Source: Pseudomonas taiwanensis DSM 21245 (GTDB lineage: Bacteria; Pseudomonadota; Gammaproteobacteria; Pseudomonadales; Pseudomonadaceae). From it: 64,000 nucleotides of DNA. A program made the position numbers and the translations under genes. Shown here piece after piece: positions 18,625 through 26,688 of this stretch. The stretch's first letter is position 1; the number at the start of each line of letters is the position of its first letter. The DNA lies in contig NZ_AUEC01000011.1 in NCBI RefSeq assembly GCF_000425785.1, positions 145,094 through 209,093 on the forward strand, read 5' to 3'. The notes below the pieces were generated by a model. It was not told the DNA's origin and did not search any database. It saw only the letters and a list, made by a program, of their open reading frames with translations.

Positions 18625-19089
18625 TCAGATGTCCCCGGCGCGGATATCTTCTTCCCGCCGGCTCTGCTGACGGATCAGCAACGTCAGCTCGTGCAGGTGG
18701 TCGGCCAACAGCCCCACCAAGTCGTCCGCGGTGACGATTCCGACCAGTAGGCCAAAGTCATCGACCACCGGGATCCGCCTGATGTTGGCTCGCCGCATGT
18801 TCAGAATCACATCGAACAGGTCTTCGTTCTGGTTCGCGGTGATCAATGGACGTGGCAGCACGTCGATGGCCTGCAGGTCTTCCTGGTCAGGAGGGTTGAG
18901 GGCGATGATCCTCAGCGCAAGGTCACGGTCGGTGATCAGGCCGATGGGCCGGCAACGGTCGCGGTCGACAGGCTCGGCCAGCACCAGGTCCCCGACGTGG
19001 TACCGGCTCATCATCCGCGCCGCGGCGTAGATGGAAATGCTGGGGGGCGCTGTGACCACATCCCGGTTGCAGTATTTGCCAATGGACAT
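18625..19089 (-). CDS. CBS-pair regulatory protein
   Basis: A 154-residue protein of two CBS domains: residues about 8-68 (ending [12 protein letters not shown]) and 76-130 ([22 protein letters not shown]). CBS pairs bind adenine nucleotides and act as energy sensors. It is placed 40 bases before the phosphoketolase gene and after hsp20, so it may report AMP/ATP state to phosphoketolase or to the stress response. No enzyme domain is attached. Ligand and target are inferred only from context. Confidence 0.84.
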   Translation of the reverse strand: MSIGKYCNRDVVTAPPSISIYAAARMMSRYHVGDLVLAEPVDRDRCRPIGLITDRDLALRIIALNPPDQEDLQAIDVLPRPLITANQNEDLFDVILNMRRANIRRIPVVDDFGLLVGIVTADDLVGLLADHLHELTLLIRQQSRREEDIRAGDI

Positions 19090-19151
19090 GATGTTCTACC
19101 TTTTGGAATGCGAAGGCGGAGCGTCCCTGCTCCTGAAATCGGTCGGGTCAA

Positions 19152-19712
19152 TCACTTGCTGCTTTTGATAGGAATCACTTTTTCAGGGTGAATCGCTTCG
19201 GCGCGCTTGGGCAGGTGCACCAGCAGTACGCCCTTGGCAAACTGGGCATTGATCTTTTCAGCGTCGACTTCACGGGGCAGTTGGAAGACCCGCTCGAAGC
19301 TGCCGTAATGCCGCTCCGACAGGTGGTACTCCTTACGCTTTTCGTCGACCTCTTCCTGCTTCTCGCCGCGAATCACCACATTGCCATTGACCAGCTTGAT
19401 CTCGATGTCCTTGTCGTCCACACCTGGCAGTTCGGCACTGATGCGAAACTCATCGGCCAGTTCGCTGATATCCATTGCCGGCATGCCATGGGCGAACAGC
19501 TCACGGCGCCAGAACGGCTCGACATCGAATGGGGTGTGGCTGAACGGCATGCGCAATGGCCGGCGCCCGAAATCGTCGAACAGGCTGTCGATCTGGCGCC
19601 GCAGCTGCTGGAACGGCCGCCACAGGTCCGACGGCTCGGTGCCGGGTGGAGAAGCCTTGGCAGGTTGGGTGGCTGCGGGAGTTACAGGTACTTTCTTGGC
19701 TGCTTCGGACAT
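19152..19712 (-). CDS. Hsp20-family small heat-shock protein
   Basis: A 186-residue alpha-crystallin-type chaperone. The N-terminal 65 residues are Pro/Ala-rich and variable; the alpha-crystallin domain follows from about residue 75, with ISAELPGVDDKDIEIKL, RHYGSFERVFQLP and a GVLLVHLPK segment, then the C-terminal IPI motif (I-x-I) used for oligomer assembly. The start at 19712 follows GAGGAGG. It holds unfolding proteins without ATP. It heads the hsp20-CBS-xfp transcript, with a 9/10 Anr box 78 bases before the start. No heat-shock thermometer hairpin was recognised in the leader. Confidence 0.92.
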   Translation of the reverse strand: MSEAAKKVPVTPAATQPAKASPPGTEPSDLWRPFQQLRRQIDSLFDDFGRRPLRMPFSHTPFDVEPFWRRELFAHGMPAMDISELADEFRISAELPGVDDKDIEIKLVNGNVVIRGEKQEEVDEKRKEYHLSERHYGSFERVFQLPREVDAEKINAQFAKGVLLVHLPKRAEAIHPEKVIPIKSSK

Positions 19713-19783
19713 GGCGACCTCCTCGAATGAGTAATGCCTCCCAGGGAGACACCTCGATCGTGCGCGGGCAGGCAACCCCGCGC

Positions 19784-19797
19784 TTGACCTTTATCAA
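19784..19797 (-). promoter_or_regulatory. Anr/FNR box for hsp20-CBS-xfp
   Basis: TTGACCTTTATCAA (TTGATAAAGGTCAA on the minus strand), 9/10. It is centred 78 bases from the hsp20 start and pairs with a perfect box 43 bases away that faces the other gene. Confidence 0.78.
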
Positions 19798-19826
19798 TCA
19801 GCGCGCTGCTGCCATCGCTTATCGGT

Positions 19827-19840
19827 TTGATCCTGATCAA
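19827..19840 (+). promoter_or_regulatory. Perfect Anr/FNR box for the flavoprotein-like gene
   Basis: TTGATCCTGATCAA, 10/10, is centred 73 bases before the start at 19907. TAGCTT lies about 23 bases after the box and might serve as -10. Confidence 0.85.
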
Positions 19841-19906
19841 AGTCCCGTTCTGGCGGACGCCTAGCTTGAAAACAGTGCGGTCCATCCAGACACTATCGAG
19901 GCGACT

Positions 19907-20638
19907 ATGGAGCGGGACGACGGCAAGCGTGTCCGCTTGCTCGAAACCTTCCCTGGCCCGGGTATTCAACAATGCCTGCGCCTGGCACAGTGCAGCCCGC
20001 AATTCACCGAGGCGATGCCAGGCCAGTATTGCCTGCTGGCCAATCGCACCGAGCGCTGGCCATGCAGCTACGTCAGCCTGCCCGGAGTGGATGGACGGTT
20101 CGTGGTGACTACCCACGGTGCGCACCCGCTGGGGCAGCCAGGCGAGCTGCTGGGGTATTCAGGCCCGTTGGGCAGCGGCTGGCCAGTGCCCTTGCAGAGT
20201 GCGCGCCTGCTGGCGATCACACGGGGCGAAGGGATATTGGCGCTATTGTGCATGCTCGATGAGGTCCGCTGCTGGCTGCCTTGGGTACAGGTGCGCTTGC
20301 TACACGAGGGCTTGGCGCTGGAGCACCTGCCCGCTGAATGCCGGCCATGGCTTCGCGCGCAAACGACGGCGCCGCGCGACCCCTCAAGCGGATGGATGCA
20401 ACTGACACAGCAACTGCAAGCATTCAGGCCAGACACGGTCTACTGCTGCGCGCCGCCCCAGGTGGCTCGACAAGCAGCACGCCTGTGTTGGCAAAAGGGG
20501 ATATCGCCACAGCGCATCTGGCTGCGGACCGACCATATGCCTCGGCCAACCTGGGGGGATCACTGTCCACTGGGAGGGCCGGTCCAGCGCTATGACAGGG
20601 TCCTGGCTGCGCTCAAGTGGGTTCCTCCAGCCGGCTGA
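19907..20638 (+). CDS. Degenerate PyrK/hydrogenase-gamma-like flavoprotein
   Basis: A 243-residue protein built like the flavin/NAD subunit of PyrK, AsrB or hydrogenase HydG. It shows PGQYCLLANRTERWPCSYVS (38-57, flavin barrel), GYSGPLGSGWP (83-92) and a pyridine-nucleotide-like end VYCCAPPQVARQA (178-190) with ISPQRIWL (199-206). In the family this is followed by an R-x-K-C-G-x-G-x-C-G-H-C [2Fe-2S] loop; here the matching stretch is MPRPTWGDHC (211-220), with only one Cys. It may have lost its cluster and act as a sensor or a changed reductase. SD GAGG; it overlaps the converging fnr gene by 26 bases. Confidence 0.6.
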   Translation: MERDDGKRVRLLETFPGPGIQQCLRLAQCSPQFTEAMPGQYCLLANRTERWPCSYVSLPGVDGRFVVTTHGAHPLGQPGELLGYSGPLGSGWPVPLQSARLLAITRGEGILALLCMLDEVRCWLPWVQVRLLHEGLALEHLPAECRPWLRAQTTAPRDPSSGWMQLTQQLQAFRPDTVYCCAPPQVARQAARLCWQKGISPQRIWLRTDHMPRPTWGDHCPLGGPVQRYDRVLAALKWVPPAG

Positions 20639-21344
20639 GGTTCAGCAGGCTTTGCAAGTCGACCAGCCGAACTTCCCGCCCGACGCATTTCACGAACCCT
20701 GCCTGGGTGAAACGGCTGAACAGCCTACTGACGGTTTCCAGGGTAAGGTCCAGGTAGTTGGCGATATCGCCACGGGACATCGGCAGGTTGAAGACGTCTG
20801 CGCGCAGGCCGCGTTCGTGATAACGCGCCGACATGCCGAGCAGGAATATCGAAAGCCGCTGTTCGGCTCGGCCGTGGCAGCAGCGCAAGTGCTCATCCTT
20901 GCCCTGAATCCCCATGCTCAGCATATGCAACAGCTGGTAACGCAAGCCTGGGATCTGCCCCGACAGGTCGACCAGCTGATCCAGCCTGATGGAACACACC
21001 AGCGAAACCTCCAGCGCCAGGGCATAGCTTCGATAATGCCTTGCACCAATGGCGTCCAGCCCCAGCATCTCCCCCGGCAGGACGAAACCGGTAATCCGCT
21101 CGTTGCCCTCGGTATCGAGCAGGAAACTCTTGATCGCCCCTGAGCGTAGGGCGAACACGTGCTCCATCGGCTCATCGGCCTTGAACAGATACTCGCCCCT
21201 CTTCAACGGGCGGTTACGGCGCACGATTCGCTCCAGCTTGTCCACTTCGTCGGCACTGAGGCTGGCGGGCAGGCAAAGCCGGCTCAACGAACACGCAAGG
21301 CACTTCACATGGGGCCTTGCCCCCATATCCAGTGAGCCTGACAT
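20613..21344 (-). CDS. FNR/Anr-family oxygen-responsive regulator 1
   Basis: A 243-residue CRP/FNR protein. Cys15, Cys18, Cys24 (C-x2-C-x5-C) and Cys117 match the four [4Fe-4S] ligands of E. coli FNR, and Ser19 after the second Cys equals FNR Ser24. The recognition helix has LETVSR, the E-x2-SR contact for TTGAT half-sites. It should bind the Anr boxes of the island. P. putida KT2440 has two such regulators besides ANR (PP_3233 and PP_3287), reported to lose their cluster more slowly in oxygen; this is a likely counterpart. The ATG at 21344 follows GGAGG and is preferred to 21368. Confidence 0.9.
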   Translation of the reverse strand: MSGSLDMGARPHVKCLACSLSRLCLPASLSADEVDKLERIVRRNRPLKRGEYLFKADEPMEHVFALRSGAIKSFLLDTEGNERITGFVLPGEMLGLDAIGARHYRSYALALEVSLVCSIRLDQLVDLSGQIPGLRYQLLHMLSMGIQGKDEHLRCCHGRAEQRLSIFLLGMSARYHERGLRADVFNLPMSRGDIANYLDLTLETVSRLFSRFTQAGFVKCVGREVRLVDLQSLLNLSRLEEPT

Positions 21345-21449
21345 GACCAGGCCTCCGCTAATGTGCATGGGGGGTATTAATACAAATTAGCTGGTTCCCC
21401 CGGCCTTTTCGCGCCCTCCGACCAAGGGTCACGCCGTCCTGCTCAAGGC

Positions 21450-21463
21450 TTGATGAAGATCAA
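21450..21463. promoter_or_regulatory. Perfect Anr/FNR box between fnr and USP
   Basis: TTGATGAAGATCAA, 10/10. It is centred 104 bases from the USP start (21561) and 112 bases from the fnr start (21344), so the fnr gene may control itself. The longer distances differ from other boxes and imply longer leaders. Confidence 0.82.
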
Positions 21464-21560
21464 GTCAGGTCTGCGCGCTGCTCTCATGCTCGACTGTCGG
21501 CAGGTTGCAAGCAGCCAGTGCGGCTCGATCGATGCTCAGTCCAGACAGAAGGCCCCATTT

Positions 21561-22445
21561 ATGAAAATCAATCACTTGCTTTTGATCGCCCCTTGCGATG
21601 ATCGATACAGCCCGGCGGTTGAGCAAAGCGCCGAATTGGCAATGGCCTTGGACGCCAGTGTTTCGCTTGCCGCGCTGCGTGCCCCATCCCTTGGCGGGCA
21701 GAAACCGTCCGTCGAGTCGTACCTGAAACAGCGGGCCTCCCATCTTGCGTCCAGGGGCCTTCGTGTCAGTCCTGATATCACGGTACTCAAACCCACGGCA
21801 AACGGCGTCGCGGCGCAAGTCACGCGCTGTGGCGCGGACCTGGTGGTCATGGACCATGCCGCCGACGAGGCGGCGCATCAGGCCAACCTGGACCTGCAAC
21901 TGCTGGAAAAAGCTCCCTGCCCGGTGCTGTTCGCTCGCGAACAGGTGGCGCCCAACCTGGAGAAGCTGTTCGTCGCCGCGCCAGCAAGCTGCGAAGACCT
22001 CGACGAACGGGCATTGAATGCCCACGTCATCGAGGTAGCCAAGGCCGTATGCCAGGCCCGCAAAGGCAAGATGCACCTGTTTTCGGTCTACGACCAGGCG
22101 GCGCTGCTGCGCCATAGCGAGCACTACAGCCTGGCAGAAATCCCAAGGTACGAAACCTTGGCCGCCACGTTCAAGGCATTTGCTGGGCAGCTTGGGATAC
22201 CGACGCTTCACCATCACCTGATCGTCGGCTCTTGCGCCCATACCCTCTGCGCCTATGCCAATCGGTGCGAATACGACCTGGTGGTGATCGCCAATGCCTA
22301 TAACCTGCGCCAGCACGAGACACTGCGCTATTTGCTGAGCCACCTCACCTGCAGCCTTTTGGTGGTCAACGCACCGAACAGGGCAATGCAGCCAGCGACC
22401 CAAGCCTGGGCGAGCCTTGACGATCCGCTGTTGTTCCCTGCCTGA
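21561..22445 (+). CDS. Divergent tandem universal stress protein
   Basis: A 294-residue double-UspA-like protein beginning INHLLLIAPC. It is the most diverged of the six: the C-terminal domain ends VVIANAYNLRQHETLRYLLS, so both the Gly pair and the G(S/T) of the nucleotide loop are missing, unlike the other five copies. It may not bind ATP. The chosen start follows AGAAGG; an upstream in-frame ATG at 21450 lies in the Anr box and is unlikely. The gene is followed by a GNAT gene with its own Anr box. Confidence 0.78.
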   Translation: MKINHLLLIAPCDDRYSPAVEQSAELAMALDASVSLAALRAPSLGGQKPSVESYLKQRASHLASRGLRVSPDITVLKPTANGVAAQVTRCGADLVVMDHAADEAAHQANLDLQLLEKAPCPVLFAREQVAPNLEKLFVAAPASCEDLDERALNAHVIEVAKAVCQARKGKMHLFSVYDQAALLRHSEHYSLAEIPRYETLAATFKAFAGQLGIPTLHHHLIVGSCAHTLCAYANRCEYDLVVIANAYNLRQHETLRYLLSHLTCSLLVVNAPNRAMQPATQAWASLDDPLLFPA

Positions 22446-22473
22446 CAGGTGACACCCGCTGGAGGGCAGGCAA

Positions 22474-22487
22474 TTGACAACTATCAA
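22474..22487 (+). promoter_or_regulatory. Anr/FNR box for GNAT-esterase genes
   Basis: TTGACAACTATCAA, 9/10, is centred 75 bases before the GNAT start at 22556. Confidence 0.75.
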
Positions 22488-22555
22488 GTCCGCGCAGGGC
22501 CAAGCGTCGAAACTGAAGCTCCATTGTCCATTCCCGACACACGAGGATTATTGCC

Positions 22556-23125
22556 ATGGCTCCTACAGAACCCTCCCGCCAATACACCGCGCCCTCGTTT
22601 CCCAAGCCTGCGGGCGAGCATTGGATCGAAGCCCTCGACAATGGCACCCATGTGCTGATCAGACCGCTGCAAGCCAAGGACCGGGAGCGCGAGAGGGCCT
22701 TCATCGAACGGCTGTCACCGCAGTCGCGGCATTTTCGCTTCCTGTGCCAGATCAAGGAGCCCGGTGAGGCAATGCTCGACCAGTTGATGGCGGTCGACCA
22801 GGACCGCCAAGCGGCCTACGTCGCCCTCGCCCATGTGGACGGCGAGCTGCAAGAGGTGGGCATTTCCCGTTACGCCGCCATTGCCGGCAAGGATGAATGC
22901 GAATGCGCCGTGACCGTGCTCGACAGCTGGCAGCACCATGGTCTGGGTCGACTCTTGCTCAAGCACCTGACCGATCATGCCCGGGCCAAGGGCCTACGAC
23001 AGATGTATTCGATCGACTCGGCCGCCAACCAGGCGATGCGTGACCTGGCCAAGGCGGCAGGATTCACCACCAGCACCGACCCGGATGACCCGACCCAGGT
23101 CATCCATCGCCTGAACCTGACCTGA
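22556..23125 (+). CDS. GNAT-family N-acetyltransferase
   Basis: A 189-residue acetyl-CoA-dependent transferase. GEHWIEALDNGTHVLIRPL opens the fold near residue 20, and WQHHGLGRLLLKHL near 126 is the acetyl-CoA-binding A motif (Q/R-x2-G-x-G/A). A paralogue at 29161-29709 shares both segments. The long alignment with the GNAT domain of lysine acetyltransferases such as PatZ suggests protein acetylation is possible, but a small-molecule acceptor cannot be excluded. SD GAGGA. Phosphoketolase in the same regulon makes acetyl phosphate, a chemical acetylating agent, so acetylation control is a possible theme. Confidence 0.83.
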   Translation: MAPTEPSRQYTAPSFPKPAGEHWIEALDNGTHVLIRPLQAKDRERERAFIERLSPQSRHFRFLCQIKEPGEAMLDQLMAVDQDRQAAYVALAHVDGELQEVGISRYAAIAGKDECECAVTVLDSWQHHGLGRLLLKHLTDHARAKGLRQMYSIDSAANQAMRDLAKAAGFTTSTDPDDPTQVIHRLNLT

Positions 23126-23220
23126 AGCGTCGTTGCGCCAGCGCCTGGGGTGGCCACAGCGCTGCCCCACCCGCTCTTCGCCCCACGACCTGCGGCCACA
23201 TCCGCACGAGGAGGGTATCC

Positions 23221-24588
23221 ATGAACGGTAACTCGCGCAAACTGATGGAAATGCTCTACGGCAAGCAATACCAGGTCGACAGCGCGGAGATCGCCCCCCT
23301 GCTGCATCAATTCGCCGAACCCTTGCCCGACCTCGAGTCCCCCGCCTTCGCCGCGCTATTCGATCGCTACGCCGACGCCCGTGTGGTGATGCTGGGCGAG
23401 GCAAGCCATGGCACCAGCGAGTTCTATCGCGCCCGTGCAGCCATTACCCGGCGGCTGATCGAACAGCACGGCTTCAACATCGTGGCCGTCGAAGCCGACT
23501 GGCCGGATGCAGGGCACGTTGACCAGTACGTGCGGGGCTTGGCTCATTCGGCATGGAAGCGCCATATATTCAGCCGTTTCCCAACCTGGATGTGGCGCAA
23601 CAGCGAGGTCAAGGCATTCGCCCACTGGCTGCATGGGCATAATCGCCTGCTCGCCGTCGACCGCCGCGTGGAGTTTCGCGGCCTGGACGTCTACAGCCTG
23701 CGCAACTCCATTCACGAAGTGCTGGCCTTTTTGGACCGGACAGATCCGCACCTGGCCCGCGAAGCGCGCCGACGGTATGGTTGCCTGACGCCCTGGCAGG
23801 ATGACCCGACACTGTATGGCCACTTCGTCGAACGGGGTGGCGTCATGCCCTGCGAGCAGCCTGTGGTCGAACAACTGAATGTGATGCTGGCCGATCAGCT
23901 GTCGGGCCTGATCCGCAATGATGAAGCGTTTTTCAATGCCACCCAGAACGCACGCGTGATCATCGCCGCAGAACAATACTATCGGGCGATCTACCGAGGC
24001 TCGACTGCCTCGTGGAACCTGCGCGACCGGCACATGTTCGATACCCTGCGCGCACTGCTGGAACATCGCGGGCCACACGCCAAAGCCGTGGTCTGGGCAC
24101 ACAACTCTCACATCGGCAACGCCGATGCCACGGAAATGGGCTGGAAAGGCCAATTCAACATCGGCCAACTGTGCCGCCACGCGTTTGGCCGGGACGCCGT
24201 GCTGATCGGCATGGCCACCGACCGCGGACAAGTGGCCGCCGCCAGTGACTGGGATGGCGACATGCTGATCAAGGACATCCGTCCTTCGCGGTCGGACAGT
24301 TGGGAGCACCAGTTCCGCCTGGCAGGCGTACCGGCTTCCTTGACCGACTGGCGAGACCCACAGCGCAAGGAGCTTCGTCGCATCTTGTCAATGCCACTGC
24401 TCGAACGCGCGATCGGCGTCATCTACCGACCGGAGAGCGAACGGCTGAGCCATTACTTCGAAGCAGTGCTGGCCGAGCAATTCGACGCCCTGCTTTGGAT
24501 CGAACAGACCCAACCGGTTGACGCCCTGCCTCTGCCGAAACAACAACACCTTGAACCGGAGGACGAAACCTATCCGTTCGGCGTCTGA
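23221..24588 (+). CDS. Erythromycin-esterase family protein
   Basis: A 455-residue EreA-like hydrolase. LGEASHGTSEF near residue 58 and VEADWPDA near 93 are family signatures including the catalytic His/Glu region; VWAHNSHIGN near 295 is a second conserved block. Most family members are not macrolide-resistance enzymes and have unknown substrates. It follows the GNAT gene by 95 bases with an SD GAGGAGG, so it probably belongs to that transcript. Resistance should not be inferred from the name. Confidence 0.84.
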   Translation: MNGNSRKLMEMLYGKQYQVDSAEIAPLLHQFAEPLPDLESPAFAALFDRYADARVVMLGEASHGTSEFYRARAAITRRLIEQHGFNIVAVEADWPDAGHVDQYVRGLAHSAWKRHIFSRFPTWMWRNSEVKAFAHWLHGHNRLLAVDRRVEFRGLDVYSLRNSIHEVLAFLDRTDPHLAREARRRYGCLTPWQDDPTLYGHFVERGGVMPCEQPVVEQLNVMLADQLSGLIRNDEAFFNATQNARVIIAAEQYYRAIYRGSTASWNLRDRHMFDTLRALLEHRGPHAKAVVWAHNSHIGNADATEMGWKGQFNIGQLCRHAFGRDAVLIGMATDRGQVAAASDWDGDMLIKDIRPSRSDSWEHQFRLAGVPASLTDWRDPQRKELRRILSMPLLERAIGVIYRPESERLSHYFEAVLAEQFDALLWIEQTQPVDALPLPKQQHLEPEDETYPFGV

Positions 24589-24606
24589 ACATCCGGCCTG
24601 CAAGGC

Positions 24607-25266
24607 TCAAGGGGATGGGGCTTGCAGGTGGGTGACGAACCAGTCACCCGCCAGAACGGCGACTTCGGTCAGGGTGCCAGGCTCTTCGAACAGGTGCGAA
24701 GCACCTGCTACTACCTCCAAGCGATGCTCGCAAAGCAGCATCCGACTGGCCTGACGATTGAGTTCCAGGACCTGAACGTCCCTGCCACCAACGATCTGCA
24801 GGGTCGGGGCTTGTACCCGCTTGAGCGCTTCGCCTGCCAGATCGGTGCGCCCTCCCCGGCTGACCACTGCCGCCACCACCTCCGGGCGCTCGGCCGCCGC
24901 ACACAAAGCCGCCGCTGCACCCGTACTGGCGCCGAACACGCCAATGCGCAAGCTAGCAAGGTCGGGGTCCTGGCCAACCCAATCGATGACATCCGTAAGC
25001 CGCTTCGCCAGCAGCGGAATATCAAAGCGCAGCGCGGCGGTCTGGTTGTCCAGTCGCTGCTCCTGCTCGGTCAAAAGGTCAAACAGCAACGAGCCGAGGC
25101 CGCGACTGGCGAGCACGTCCGCCACATACTGGTTTCTGGCGCTCAGCCGACCGCTACCGCTGCCATGGGCGAAAATGACCAAGGCCTGGGTGTTGGTGGG
25201 TAACCGTAGGTCCGCGAGCAGTTCGACGCCGGGCCATTTCATCGAGCGCAGCACTACCTCAGTCAT
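24607..25266 (-). CDS. Dienelactone-hydrolase-type alpha/beta hydrolase
   Basis: A 219-residue serine hydrolase. FAHGSGSGRLSARN near 33 is the oxyanion segment, GASTGAAAAL near 110 carries the nucleophile Ser, and GGRDVQVL and GASHLFEEPG near the C-terminus hold the Asp and His. The start at 25266 overlaps the stop of the phosphoribosyltransferase by 8 bases, with GGGAGG before it. Adjacent or fused genes of these two families are common in bacteria, so a joint reaction is likely but not known. Confidence 0.82.
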   Translation of the reverse strand: MTEVVLRSMKWPGVELLADLRLPTNTQALVIFAHGSGSGRLSARNQYVADVLASRGLGSLLFDLLTEQEQRLDNQTAALRFDIPLLAKRLTDVIDWVGQDPDLASLRIGVFGASTGAAAALCAAAERPEVVAAVVSRGGRTDLAGEALKRVQAPTLQIVGGRDVQVLELNRQASRMLLCEHRLEVVAGASHLFEEPGTLTEVAVLAGDWFVTHLQAPSP

Positions 25267-25963
25267 CTTCAGCCTCCCCGCCACGGCCCCCGGACGACGC
25301 TGCGATCCCGGCCTTGTCCATCAGCGCCATGACTTCCTCGTCCGAGGTCTGCGGAAAGTCCTGGTACCAATAGCCGACCGAAACCATCCGATCGGGCACC
25401 AGCGGGCAGATCACCTCGTCCACTTCGCTCCACAGGGCCTCTAGCGTTTCCGGTGGCGCGACCGGCACCGCGACCACGATCCGCGCTGGCGATTGGGCAC
25501 GCACCGCCTGGATGGCCGCCATCATCGAGGCCCCGGTTGCCAGGCCATCATCGACCAGGATCACGGTCTGGTCTTTGAGCCGAAGCGGAGGTCGGCCACC
25601 CCGATAGGCGCGCTCACGACGTCTCAGTTCCTGTGTTTCCCTGGCTATCACGCTCTCAAGCAGGGCCCGATCGACCGGATAGGCCCGCAATGCATCGTCA
25701 TTGAGAATCTTCACCCCTCCCCCAGCGATCGCGCCCATGGCATATTCCGGGTGCGATGGCATGCCAAGCTTGCGCACCACCAGCAGGTCCAGGCGAACCT
25801 TGAGGGCGATGGCGACCTCGTAAGCCACCGGCACCCCGCCCCGTGGCAAGGCGAGCACGATTACATCAGCCCGTTCGGCGTATTGGCTCAACGGCGGCAC
25901 CAGGCAGCGACCGGCTTCAGCGCGGTCGGGGTACAGGGTGCGACGCGCAAGATCATGTGACAT
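25259..25963 (-). CDS. Phosphoribosyltransferase-domain protein
   Basis: A 234-residue protein. IVLALPRGGVPVAYEVA near 35 and the PRPP loop VILVDDGLATGASMMAAI near 133 are typical of the type I phosphoribosyltransferases found next to dienelactone-hydrolase-type genes. Start 25963 with SD GGGAGG. It is the fourth of five same-strand genes starting with a USP gene behind an Anr box. The acceptor is unknown. With the PyrR-like protein at 3643 it gives the island two potential PRPP users. Confidence 0.83.
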   Translation of the reverse strand: MSHDLARRTLYPDRAEAGRCLVPPLSQYAERADVIVLALPRGGVPVAYEVAIALKVRLDLLVVRKLGMPSHPEYAMGAIAGGGVKILNDDALRAYPVDRALLESVIARETQELRRRERAYRGGRPPLRLKDQTVILVDDGLATGASMMAAIQAVRAQSPARIVVAVPVAPPETLEALWSEVDEVICPLVPDRMVSVGYWYQDFPQTSDEEVMALMDKAGIAASSGGRGGEAEDD

Positions 25964-26024
25964 GGAAACCTCCCGCGCCGAGACGGCGCCTGTCGTTTCA
26001 CCTACTGGCAAGCACTACCACCCT

Positions 26025-26669
26025 TCAAGGCGCCGTCGCCCGGGCTTCTTCAGGTAGCAGGTCGAACTGCTCGAGACAGCGCTGTTCATCGTCCGCCGTC
26101 AACGCCTTGTATGCGCTCACTTCCCGCATCGGCGTTTCGAACAAGGCCAGGCGGATCACGCCATTGCGATCGAGGAACGTTTGCGCCAGGCAGGTACACA
26201 CCGGCTTGCCGACCAGTGCCGTGAGCTTCTCATCCCCTGGGGTGTTCACCTGGGCCTGCAAGTTGTCTGCGCAATTCTCCACGATACGGTCCACCGAGCG
26301 CCCCGCCAGCCAAAGCGTGCCGCCAGCGAGCAACGCCAGCAGCAGCAACAGGCCTAAAAGAACGTTCGACTCCTGGGTGACCGTGCGCAGGAAGGCAAGC
26401 CGAGCCTGCCAGCCCGTGGCCTGACCATTGAAAATGGTCTTGCCGACCGTGCGCTTGACGCCACGCTGCACCACCCAGCCCAACGCCACGCACAAGGCCA
26501 GCAAAGCCAGCAGCACGAACGGGTGTTGCATGGGCAGACGCCAGCTTGGGCTCAACGACCGGTAGGTAGCGGCCACCATGAGCAATGCCAAGATCGCCAC
26601 GATCCACCCCAGGCTACCCCGTGGCCGATGCATCCAGGCCCGGAGTTTCGCCCTCGCTTGTGTTTCCAT
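26025..26669 (-). CDS. Unrecognised three-helix membrane protein
   Basis: A 214-residue protein with hydrophobic segments at about 18-35, 48-66 and 98-117. After these comes a soluble tail containing CADNLQ and KPVCTCLAQTFLD, three Cys that could bind a metal or form disulphides. The first hydrophilic stretch is Arg-rich. The start at 26669 follows GGGAGG; longer in-frame starts would overlap the beta-CASP gene. No domain name was recognised. It lies 19 bases after the nuclease gene, so it belongs to the five-gene run. Confidence 0.7.
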   Translation of the reverse strand: METQARAKLRAWMHRPRGSLGWIVAILALLMVAATYRSLSPSWRLPMQHPFVLLALLALCVALGWVVQRGVKRTVGKTIFNGQATGWQARLAFLRTVTQESNVLLGLLLLLALLAGGTLWLAGRSVDRIVENCADNLQAQVNTPGDEKLTALVGKPVCTCLAQTFLDRNGVIRLALFETPMREVSAYKALTADDEQRCLEQFDLLPEEARATAP

Positions 26670-26688
26670 GACAGCCTCCCGGCCCACG

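Noticed and set aside
13907..19775. ftsH-hsp20 combination as the known transmissible locus of stress tolerance (TLST).
   Set aside because: No ClpG, YfdX, HdeD, thioredoxin or KefB-type partners are next to them, and the genes are tied to Anr boxes. Presence of FtsH and Hsp20 alone is not enough.
23221..24588. Macrolide resistance from the erythromycin-esterase name.
   Set aside because: The family is broad and mostly not resistance enzymes; no resistance context such as integrons or other resistance genes is present.
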